Shown here: piece by piece, positions 1 to 5,936 of the stretch
How positions within the stretch are numbered: the stretch's first letter is position 1
How the letters are laid out: every line of letters starts with the position of its first letter
From: Methanomicrobiales archaeon
Lineage (GTDB): Archaea > Halobacteriota > Methanomicrobia > Methanomicrobiales > Methanospirillaceae
Assembly (NCBI GenBank): GCA_012798365.1
Contig: JAAZNH010000005.1
Span: 1 to 11,528, forward strand
Direction of reading: 5' to 3'
DNA length: 11,528 bases
Notes under the pieces: generated by a model
Database searches by the model: none
What the model was told of the DNA's origin: nothing
Seen by the model: only the letters and a program-made list of their open reading frames with translations
Program-made: the position numbers and the translations under genes

Positions 1-59
1 CCGGCCAATCATGCGAGCCTCTCACGCTCGCGACTGGGGTTCGAATCCCCATAGCAGCA
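1..59 (+). tRNA. tRNA-Glu (anticodon CUC), 3' part only
   Basis: The window opens inside the D-loop of a tRNA, so the 5' acceptor strand and most of the D-arm are missing. The anticodon stem pairs 13-18 with 26-31 around the seven-base loop 19-25 (CTCTCAC), which has T at position 33 and anticodon CTC at 21-23, reading GAG (Glu). The T-arm follows at 36-51, with a perfect stem around TTCGAAT. The 3' acceptor strand is TAGCAGC (52-58) with discriminator A at 59. No CCA is encoded, as is common in archaea. The D-loop remnant CCGGCCAATCAT is typical of archaeal tRNA-Glu. The missing 5' strand should read GCTGCTA; that is a prediction. Confidence 0.88.
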
Positions 60-93
60 CTTCTTTTCGCGGTGTTTCAACCGTAAGCTTCCC

Positions 94-282
94 TTATATC
101 GCACGGAACCGTTTCACAACAGTGTCCATGCCTTTCTTCTTGATCTCGACCCTGATGGTCCCCTCCTTGTACTTCACTTCGAAGATTCCCAGTTTTCCTG
201 ATGCAACCAGACGTTCCAGGGCAATCTTGTCTGCCCGGAGCATCCGGTTGAAATCATCTCCTTCATAAATCACTTTACCCAT
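94..282 (-). CDS. Hypothetical 62-aa basic protein
   Basis: The start ATG at 282 is chosen because GGAGG lies six bases upstream of it (minus strand; plus coordinates 289-293). A longer form starting at 327 would add 15 residues but would skip this ribosome binding site. The protein begins MGKVIYEGDDFNRMLRADKI and is rich in Lys, Arg and Glu, with no signal peptide, membrane segment or cysteine. The N-terminal half looks helical (residues 10-30). The C-terminal half alternates hydrophobic and charged residues (about 32-50, FEVKYKEGTIRVEIKKK), suggesting a beta-hairpin, so the fold could be a small alpha/beta nucleic-acid-binding or regulatory type. I do not recognise the family. The gene lies tail-on to the tRNA and divergent from the gene at 456. 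Confidence 0.68.
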   Translation of the reverse strand: MGKVIYEGDDFNRMLRADKIALERLVASGKLGIFEVKYKEGTIRVEIKKKGMDTVVKRFRAI

Positions 283-413
283 ACTCTGCCTCCATAACGC
301 GTAGTACTGGACAATGGATGAATGCACATATCAATCTTCTGCGATGCGTGTTCCGGCCCGAATCAGGATGATAATTTCCGATTCCATGCAAATTTCGGCG
401 TTTTTTGACCAAA

Positions 414-426
414 GCATTAAATAACG
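414..426 (+). promoter_or_regulatory. Candidate archaeal TATA box for the gene at 456
   Basis: GCATTAAATAACG is an AT-rich box about 30 bases ahead of the ATG at 456. An archaeal transcript starting about 25 bases downstream of the box centre would begin near 445 and leave a very short leader (GAAGAGTT) with only a weak GAAG-type ribosome site. Confidence 0.4.
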
Positions 427-455
427 TATCCCGGCATATCCCTATATGAAGAGTT

Positions 456-830
456 ATGAGCAGGGAGAAAATCCAAGTCCCCGGAAGAGTCTACGAGGAA
501 TTAGTTGCCCTCCAGCGTGAGATCCATTTCACCCAGGACCACGCAGACACCATCAAGAAAGCGGAAGACCGCGGTTATATGAACGCTGCCAACTGGATCC
601 GGCAGAATGAACGGGCGTATAAGATCGGTTTTGCGTGGGGTTTCGAACCCACCGGTGACGAACCCCAGGGCACTCTCCAGGATATCCCTGCACGTGAAGC
701 ACCGGTAGTCAAGCGCACCATCTCCCGCCCGGTCCAGACCATGGAGCCCCGGAGCGGCAAGAAATCATCCAATGGAAAGTCCGGCGGCTTTTTATCCGGG
801 TTCCGTAACTGGCTGGGTAAATACTTCTGA
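456..830 (+). CDS. Hypothetical protein, 124 aa, orphan
   Basis: This gene is not recognised beyond the impression of a methanogen-specific orphan. Residues 8-60 look mainly helical (YEELVALQREIHFTQDHAD onwards) and contain aromatic residues (WIRQNERAYKIGFAWGF, about 47-63) that could form a compact helical domain. Residues 64-108 form a proline-, lysine- and serine-rich, probably disordered linker. The last 16 residues (GGFLSGFRNWLGKYF) form an aromatic amphipathic segment that might touch a membrane or a partner protein. There are no cysteines, no signal peptide and no clear transmembrane helix. No other start competes well with ATG 456. A run of seven T follows the stop codon, suggesting the gene is transcribed on its own. 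Confidence 0.72.
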   Translation: MSREKIQVPGRVYEELVALQREIHFTQDHADTIKKAEDRGYMNAANWIRQNERAYKIGFAWGFEPTGDEPQGTLQDIPAREAPVVKRTISRPVQTMEPRSGKKSSNGKSGGFLSGFRNWLGKYF

Positions 831-837
831 TCCATTC

Positions 838-844
838 TTTTTTT
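838..844 (+). terminator. T-run terminator
   Basis: Seven consecutive T (TTTTTTT) begin seven bases after the stop codon of the 124-aa gene. Archaeal RNA polymerase terminates on such U-runs without needing a hairpin, and none is visible here. Confidence 0.45.
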
Positions 845-934
845 GCTATCCCATTTGCCATTGCACCCGATTCACGGGAAAGGGATATTTCCTCCGGAAG
901 ATACAACCTGCTTATGCCAACCTGTGCCGACTGT

Positions 935-947
935 GTAAATTATAAAC
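935..947 (+). promoter_or_regulatory. Candidate TATA box (GTAAATTATAAAC)
   Basis: A clear AT-rich box ending three bases before the ATG at 951. An archaeal start site about 25 bases downstream would fall near 967, inside the reading frame that begins at 951. This argues that translation starts later, at 1074. A second weaker box, CGTTTATTCC (1029-1038), would give a start site near 1060. Confidence 0.42.
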
Positions 948-1073
948 AGCATGCACAAGACAGCGGGGAATACAGGATCAACGGGCCTGTTCCCCCGGAT
1001 CGTGACAGTGGCCGTTGCCCATCCCGCACGTTTATTCCAAAGGCCGGGAAATAGTGATCAGGGAAACCTGACC

Positions 1074-1421
1074 ATGCCCCGTGACCTTGACGAGAAGGAT
1101 ATCGCGATCCTCAAAAAACTTGCACCGGAATGCGGCGACCTTACCTGTTCGGGATCCGGCCACATGTTCCATTCTATCCTGCCGCCGGTCTCCAACCATT
1201 TCGCCGAAGACAGTAATGATTTCATCCAGCGCATCAGCCGCCTGTCTGATGACGAAATCAGGTACCTGACGGAAATGATCGCAAAAGGCGAGGAGAGCAT
1301 GGGCTGCCTTCCTGTTGAAGATGTTGAAGCCTTTGTCCACCTGATCCATGAACGTCTCTCCCCTGAAGAAGCAAAGAAGGTCATCAGTGCGTACGAGTCC
1401 GGCTACGAATGTGAGCACTGA
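1074..1421 (+). CDS. Hypothetical protein, 115 aa, paired with a HEAT-repeat gene
   Basis: The frame is open from an ATG at 951, but the first 41 codons read like non-coding sequence and overlap the expected transcription start. ATG 1074 has AGGG about ten bases upstream and opens the acidic, well-composed part (MPRDLDEKDIAILKKLAPEC). From that start, residues 6-18, 43-72 and 80-110 look helical. Cys20 and Cys25 followed by His30 and His33, plus Cys78 and Cys113, could hold a metal, but no known motif fits. Residues 93-108 (ERLSPEEAKKVISAYESG) resemble a short helix-loop-helix. The family is not recognised. The HEAT-repeat gene starts 18 bases after the stop, so the two are probably co-transcribed. 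Confidence 0.65.
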   Translation: MPRDLDEKDIAILKKLAPECGDLTCSGSGHMFHSILPPVSNHFAEDSNDFIQRISRLSDDEIRYLTEMIAKGEESMGCLPVEDVEAFVHLIHERLSPEEAKKVISAYESGYECEH

Positions 1422-1439
1422 CTTTTTTTAACGACCACA

Positions 1440-1907
1440 ATGAACAATATTTCCCCATTCATTCCCCAATTGCAGTCCCCTGCCATAAAGAACCGGATTT
1501 CTGGTGCACGGGAACTTGGCAGGTCCGGCAATCCGGCTGCAATCCCCCTGCTCGGGACTGCCGCAACAGATCCTCACCCGCTGGTAAGGATTGAATGCCT
1601 TTCTGCCCTGGGACGGCTGGAAAGTTCCGATGCGGTCCCGTTCCTTCTTGCAGCGCTTCAGGATTCAGTTGCCGAAGTCCGGCTGGCTTCAGTGGCCGCA
1701 CTCGGCCGTATTATGGACCCCGGATCGGTAGATGCCCTCGTCGCCTGCCTGTCAGATAAGGAGATCGCGGTAAGGGCAGGGGCAGCCGAGGTGCTGGGCC
1801 GGATGAGGAGCCGGCGGGCTGTCCTGACCCTGAAAACTCTTGCAGCATCAGACCCTTTTTCTGAGGTGCGGGAGGCTGCGGAAGAGGCACTTCACCGGAT
1901 CCACTGA
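1440..1907 (+). CDS. HEAT-repeat (PBS-lyase-type) protein, 155 aa
   Basis: The whole protein is a short HEAT solenoid with a period of about 31 residues. Repeats begin near residues 18, 49, 80, 111 and 143, marked by the recurring pattern VR.(A/S)..ALGR (GARELGR, CLSALGR, SVAALGR, AAEVLGR, AAEEALHR), each with a conserved proline- or aspartate-containing turn. HEAT solenoids of this type are protein-interaction scaffolds. The name PBS lyase comes from phycobilisome lyases, but in archaea without phycobilins no lyase role is expected. There is no signal peptide or membrane helix, so it is cytoplasmic. No good ribosome site precedes ATG 1440, and a run of seven T (1424-1430) lies between it and the upstream gene, so translation may depend on coupling. 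The partner is unknown; the adjacent 115-aa protein is a candidate by proximity only. Confidence 0.85.
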   Translation: MNNISPFIPQLQSPAIKNRISGARELGRSGNPAAIPLLGTAATDPHPLVRIECLSALGRLESSDAVPFLLAALQDSVAEVRLASVAALGRIMDPGSVDALVACLSDKEIAVRAGAAEVLGRMRSRRAVLTLKTLAASDPFSEVREAAEEALHRIH

Positions 1908-1966
1908 CTCTCCCATAACAGGATCCGGCATTACGAGCTGCCCGTATTCACCAGCACCCGCGAAAT

Positions 1967-1979
1967 CTATTTTTATGGC
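1967..1979 (+). promoter_or_regulatory. Candidate TATA box for the PsiE-like gene
   Basis: The AT-rich stretch CTATTTTTATGG lies about 45 bases ahead of ATG 2020. A start site near 2000 would give a leader of about 20 bases carrying the GGAG ribosome site at 2009-2012. Confidence 0.4.
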
Positions 1980-2019
1980 ATGCACCTAGGTAAATGAAAA
2001 GCGACTGAATGGAGATCCT

Positions 2020-2442
2020 ATGTCTGATAAAAAGACCATCCTTGAATATGTAACCAATTTCTTTTCCCTTGTCCCGCTCGTGCTCTATACCATCGTGGCA
2101 ATGATGCTGACGATCATTGCGATTGTGTCGGTCTATGATTCAGTAATCCTGATCTTCCAGCTCATCACCTCATCCGCAACAACGGCAAACATCGTCTCTG
2201 TCATCAACTCCCTCCTCCTGACCATCACCATCATTGTCCTCTTCGAGACCGTGACCGTTTATTTCAAGACAAAACATGTTGAGGTGCGGGCTCTTCTGGT
2301 TGCCGGCCTTACCGGCATGGTCAGGCACATCCTTATCTATAACATGGAAAAAGCAGATCCGTTCATGATCGGCGCATCAGTCGCCCTGCTGGCAGTCCTT
2401 ATCGCCGGTATCGTACTGATCAAACCGGAGCCGGTGCCCTGA
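2020..2442 (+). CDS. PsiE-family membrane protein (phosphate-starvation-inducible E-like)
   Basis: A 140-aa integral membrane protein. Four hydrophobic segments are visible at about residues 15-47, 57-82, 88-106 and 113-134. The stretch HVEVRALLVAGLTGMVRHIL (86-105) matches the conserved core of the PsiE family, in which a short polar loop with an arginine precedes the third helix and a second Arg-His sits at its end. PsiE was named from an Escherichia coli gene induced by phosphate starvation; its molecular role is unknown and many methanogens carry homologues. A GGAG ribosome site precedes ATG 2020, and a candidate TATA box lies upstream. No pho box or phosphate gene is seen nearby, so a link to phosphate is not supported here. 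It stands alone as a transcription unit. Confidence 0.72.
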   Translation: MSDKKTILEYVTNFFSLVPLVLYTIVAMMLTIIAIVSVYDSVILIFQLITSSATTANIVSVINSLLLTITIIVLFETVTVYFKTKHVEVRALLVAGLTGMVRHILIYNMEKADPFMIGASVALLAVLIAGIVLIKPEPVP

Positions 2443-2524
2443 TTCGACATCTTATGTTCCTTAAATTTCCTCCCGTTTTTCACAGAAACCTTTATCGCAG
2501 CGTACTGGTATTGACCACATGCGG

Positions 2525-2565
2525 ACAATGCAATTTGTTTCCAATAATATAACCACCTGCATTGT
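2525..2565 (+). promoter_or_regulatory. Promoter region with TATA box between inverted repeat arms
   Basis: The AT-rich box AATAATATAA (2543-2552) lies 60-70 bases ahead of the 769-aa gene. It sits between two perfect 8-bp inverted arms, ACAATGCA (2525-2532) and TGCATTGT (2558-2565). Arms flanking a TATA box would suit a dimeric repressor or activator, which is inference. Another candidate box, CCTTTATCG (2489-2497), lies further upstream. Confidence 0.4.
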
Positions 2566-2612
2566 TCAATCGGGCTTGCTCATACAAGAGTTAGAAGGAG
2601 GCGAAAGGTACG

Positions 2613-4922
2613 ATGGACAGAAGGATCGTTCCAGTAATTCCTATTGCCATCATCCTGACCGTGCTGGTTATCGGAACAGTATCAGCAAATGCTCCATTTC
2701 CCACGGTACTTGACTCCGGGGTAAGTGAATACCGGAGTGCTGATGGCAAACTGCTTGAGGAGAAATATACATGGACCAAGGCTGATAGCGGCAAACAGAT
2801 TGCAGCCTGGATCCAGATCCCGAAAGCAGGGGATATCACGTGGAGTAAATCCGGATGCACAGACAGCCTTACACCCGGCTGTACTGGTACTATTGATTAT
2901 TACGCGTCATGGCGGATCATTACGCCTGATGGCAAAGAATGGCTCCCGCTTTACCAGAACGGGATATTCGGGGAATGGCTGGATACTGACAAGGGCAGAC
3001 TCTTTGTCGCATCACCAAAATTCTTCCGGGATGCTGCAGGAACCGCCCGTTCCAACACTGGGGGTGAATTCGGTGGACCTCATTATTTCACAGAGTCATT
3101 CATCTCTGATGATTACCAGTGGCAGGGGGAGTGGACAGTTGAATTGTATATCCACAATACCGCCGTCAACCCAAGAACCACAACACAGGTGGCTGTCCAG
3201 CATTTCACCCTCTCGGAAAGCGGTATTACAACGACCGCACCCACAACAACAGCCACAACGCCCCGTCCGTCAAAGTATACCGTAGTTGATTCCGGGACCA
3301 GTACCTACCAGGTGTCCGGTCCGCTCCTGACTCCGAAGACAACCTGGAAGTCCACGGATACCGGGACTGATGCAAATATCTGTGCCTGGATCAAGATCTC
3401 GCCTTCCACCTCCATGGGGGATGGCCTGCGACCACAGTTCACGTACCGGCTCTTCACACCGGATGGCAAGGACTGGTTCAAAGATATCAACCCTTCCGGC
3501 ATCCCTGCGGTAGTAGACAGCGAGAACGTCAATATTGCGCAGATCCAGGATTTCTATGCCACCAACATCTATTCGAATGACAACCTCGAGTATGGCGAGG
3601 CCCGGTTCGATGTCGAATGGATCTCGCCACGACATAATGCCAACCGGCCTTCCTACCAGTTTGCCGGCCAGTGGAACGTTGACATGATCCGTGTCGATTA
3701 TGACGGGCAGAGCCGGACCTACACGAAAGTCAAAACACTCTCGTTCACCATGATCGATGAATCGACAACAAAGCCTGTCACGTCCCCGATAACTGTTCCA
3801 CCCACCAATCCGGTAGATGCCGGGAAAGGATACATCGAGGCAGAGGATTATTCGGGCGTTGATGTGCAGAAGACCGGTGCGGAATGGGACAGCACGGTGG
3901 AAAAATGCCCGACATGGCGCGGGAACGACTGGTCCGGGACCGGGGATTATTATCTGTCGCATGGCGGCGATACCCTGACCTACACGTTCACGGTACCGAC
4001 ATCTGCGACCTACATCCTCTGGATGCGGGACAGTTCGGATCTCAAGCATGCTAAAGGAGCCCGGGAAGTCACGCTCCAGCTGGATGGCAAAACCATCGGG
4101 ACATTCGATGCCGCAGCTGCATTCAACCGGGGTACGACCGGCTACGGGTGGGACAAGCTGACCACCATCGACCTCTCCTCCGGACGGCATACGCTGAAAG
4201 TGACAAAGAAAGACACGACAAGTGCTGCAGCGGTACTCGATGTCTTCTGGTTCTCGCCGGATCTCAATGAAGTGCCCAGCGGGTACATAACCCATAGTAC
4301 CTCCCTGTGTTCTGCCCCGGTGGACAATACCAACAAGGGCGGGTTGTCTTCCTGCCCTGCAACAGGTACGGCGGTCTATGCCGAGAGCCGGACCATGAAA
4401 CCGGGATCAACGGTTGAGATCCCCATCATGATCTGTAATGTCAAAGACCTTGCCAACATGGACATGGTCGTGACGTACGACACATCCGTCCTGAAATTCA
4501 AATCAGCCGAGAAAGGCGGGCTGAATGCAAACGCACTCTTCGAGAGCAATGAACCCTCGCGGGGAACCATCAAGATCTCGTTTGCTTCCTCGAATGGTAA
4601 CTCCGGATCCGGATCCATCGCGATCCTGAAGTTTGACGTTATTGGAGCGCAGGGATCAACCTCGCCGATCAAGATAACCGTCAACACGGCAAGCACCAGC
4701 TCGGGTTCGACTATCACTGTTGATGTTACTCCGGGTACATTTACCGCGGGTACAGCAGATACGATCTCCGGAGGAAAGATCACCTCGCGGGATGCCCTTG
4801 CCGCACTCCAGATGGCAGTGGGCAAGATACCGGTCGATACGAACTATGATGTGACTAAAGACGGATCGGTAAACTCCGCTGATGCCCGGGCCATCCTGAA
4901 GAAAGCGGTGAGTTCAAACTAG
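2613..4922 (+). CDS. Secreted multidomain protein: duplicated module, CBM-like domain, cohesin, dockerin
   Basis: A 769-aa exported protein. Residues 1-27 are a signal peptide (RR, then a hydrophobic core, cleavage near SANA). Two related modules of unknown family follow, at about 31-200 and 222-382; both have a DSG.S.Y opening, an AWI(Q/K)I strand, the motif TPDGK(E/D)W and an F/W.G(E/Q)W strand. A Thr-rich linker (205-218) separates them, and a Pro/Thr linker (384-402) follows. Residues 405-548 resemble a CBM6/35-type beta-sandwich (IEAEDY at 408-413). Residues 583-712 form a cohesin (VEIPIMICNV, MDMVVTYDTSVLKF). Residues 714-767 form a type I-like dockerin: the second calcium loop is good (D746, D750, D757), while the first (D716 to D727) has Gly720 in place of Asp. 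There is no membrane anchor. GGAGG at 2597-2601 is the ribosome site. The product is probably held at the cell surface through dockerin-cohesin contact, possibly with the next gene's product. Confidence 0.85.
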   Translation: MDRRIVPVIPIAIILTVLVIGTVSANAPFPTVLDSGVSEYRSADGKLLEEKYTWTKADSGKQIAAWIQIPKAGDITWSKSGCTDSLTPGCTGTIDYYASWRIITPDGKEWLPLYQNGIFGEWLDTDKGRLFVASPKFFRDAAGTARSNTGGEFGGPHYFTESFISDDYQWQGEWTVELYIHNTAVNPRTTTQVAVQHFTLSESGITTTAPTTTATTPRPSKYTVVDSGTSTYQVSGPLLTPKTTWKSTDTGTDANICAWIKISPSTSMGDGLRPQFTYRLFTPDGKDWFKDINPSGIPAVVDSENVNIAQIQDFYATNIYSNDNLEYGEARFDVEWISPRHNANRPSYQFAGQWNVDMIRVDYDGQSRTYTKVKTLSFTMIDESTTKPVTSPITVPPTNPVDAGKGYIEAEDYSGVDVQKTGAEWDSTVEKCPTWRGNDWSGTGDYYLSHGGDTLTYTFTVPTSATYILWMRDSSDLKHAKGAREVTLQLDGKTIGTFDAAAAFNRGTTGYGWDKLTTIDLSSGRHTLKVTKKDTTSAAAVLDVFWFSPDLNEVPSGYITHSTSLCSAPVDNTNKGGLSSCPATGTAVYAESRTMKPGSTVEIPIMICNVKDLANMDMVVTYDTSVLKFKSAEKGGLNANALFESNEPSRGTIKISFASSNGNSGSGSIAILKFDVIGAQGSTSPIKITVNTASTSSGSTITVDVTPGTFTAGTADTISGGKITSRDALAALQMAVGKIPVDTNYDVTKDGSVNSADARAILKKAVSSN

Positions 4923-4934
4923 GAGATGATGACG

Positions 4935-5471
4935 ATGGGAAAAATCACAACCATACTTTTTGTCCTCGCAATCCTTGCACTTGTCAGCTCGGCCGCAGCG
5001 GCCGGTGTGACTGTCTCGGTTGATTCCGCAACAGCAGCGGAAGGAAAGACCGTCACTCTGCCGGTAAAAGTCACTGGTGCATCGAACCTCGGGGCAATGG
5101 ACCTTGTCCTGACCTATGATTCGTCAGTCCTGAAATTCTCAAACGCCGAACTCGGCGAACTATCCACCAATGGCCTTGTTGAAGGCAACGAACTGCAGGC
5201 TGGCACAGCAAAGATCAGCTTTGCTGATACCAAGGGGATTAATGGTGACGGGACTATCCTGAAAGTGACGTTCACCGTTACGGGAAAGAAGGGCGCATCA
5301 ACCGATATCGGGGCCTCAGCCCAGGCATACGGGCTCGACCTCAAGGATATCCCGACAACCGCAACTGGGGGCAAGGTCACGGTTTCATCACCCGGCCTTG
5401 GACTCGAGATCGCGGTCATTCTCCTCAGTGTGGGAGCCGCAGTTGTCGTTTTCCGGCGTCGCGGAGAATAA
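4935..5471 (+). CDS. Small surface-anchored cohesin protein with PGF-CTERM-like tail
   Basis: ATG 4935 is preferred over ATGs at 4926 and 4929 because GGAG (4922-4925) then stands nine bases away and the protein opens as a clean signal peptide (MGKITTILFVLAILALVSSA, cleavage near residue 23). Residues 25-150 are one cohesin module; MDLVLTYDSSVLKF closely matches MDMVVTYDTSVLKF in the cohesin of the preceding protein. The tail has PGLG (153-156), a hydrophobic helix (157-173) and RRR (174-176), the three-part layout of the PGF-CTERM signal processed by archaeosortase A in many Euryarchaeota, with Leu in place of Phe. The expected product is a lipid-anchored cohesin that can dock dockerin-bearing proteins on the cell surface. 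The ribosome site overlaps the upstream stop codon, so the two genes are surely one operon. Confidence 0.85.
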   Translation: MGKITTILFVLAILALVSSAAAAGVTVSVDSATAAEGKTVTLPVKVTGASNLGAMDLVLTYDSSVLKFSNAELGELSTNGLVEGNELQAGTAKISFADTKGINGDGTILKVTFTVTGKKGASTDIGASAQAYGLDLKDIPTTATGGKVTVSSPGLGLEIAVILLSVGAAVVVFRRRGE

Positions 5472-5480
5472 CCATCCTAG

Positions 5481-5513
5481 TTTTTCTGGCATTTTCCCTG
5501 CCAAATCTTTTTT
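5481..5513 (+). terminator. T-run terminators after the cohesin operon
   Basis: Two T-runs follow the stop codon: TTTTT (5481-5485) and TTTTTT (5508-5513). Between them a weak hairpin GGCA/TGCC (5488-5491 with 5499-5502) is possible. This suits archaeal U-run termination of the two-gene operon. Confidence 0.5.
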
Positions 5514-5672
5514 GAAAAATCCCGATTCGGTTTGCGATGGCGCAAGGCCCTGAACGAAAATCACCATCGCGGATGCAGCGTTCAGATCGAAACATGAATG
5601 AAAATCCGGGAACGGCAGAGCGGTTGTGGCAAGCGGGAAGAGTAAGATCCAATGAAAAATTAAAAAAACACA

Positions 5673-5845
5673 CCTTGATTGAAAAAAAAATTCACAACTC
5701 AAATGAAAAAATAAATTCGGAACGTGATTGATCCGGATCACATTTTCAATCGCGATCACGATTGCAATATGTTAATCGATCCTTGATCGAAAAATAAAAA
5801 TCACAACTCGATTGAAAAAAGAAAAATGAAACGTGATTGTGAAAA
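5673..5845. repeat. Composite repeat, copy A (P-Q-P)
   Basis: Three parts are visible. Part P1 (5673-5722) opens CCTTGATTGAAAA, with TTCACAACTC about a dozen bases further on. Part Q (5723-5780) opens CGTGATTGATCCGGATCACA and continues TTTTCAATCGC. Part P2 (5781-5845) opens CCTTGATCGAAAA, carries TCACAACTCGATTGAAAA and ends GATTGTGAAAA. All parts recur in the same order in copy B. The arm TTTTCAATCG in Q (5743-5752) is the exact complement of CGATTGAAAA in P2 (5809-5818), so P and Q can fold together. Confidence 0.8.
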
Positions 5846-5901
5846 GTTAAGCTGATCTGCAACAGTAATGTTACGTCTAAACCCCCAGATAATCATCATC
5901 A

Positions 5902-5923
5902 TTTCAATCGGGATCCGATGAAA
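5902..5923. repeat. Bulged hairpin in the repeat region
   Basis: TTTCA (5902-5906) pairs with TGAAA (5919-5923) and TCGG (5908-5911) pairs with CCGA (5915-5918). One A is unpaired at 5907 and the loop is GAT. It lies between the two composite repeats and shows the same TTTCAATCG word. Confidence 0.6.
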
Positions 5924-5936
5924 AAAAACAATCACG

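Noticed and set aside
951..1073. N-terminal extension of the 115-aa protein (start at 951)
   Set aside because: A TATA-like box ends three bases before this ATG, so transcription probably begins inside the extension, and the added residues look non-coding.
3270..4295. 341-codon frame antisense to the cohesin-dockerin gene
   Set aside because: It lies wholly within a gene with clear domains and signal peptide; its translation has no recognisable motif and it is a by-product of codon bias.
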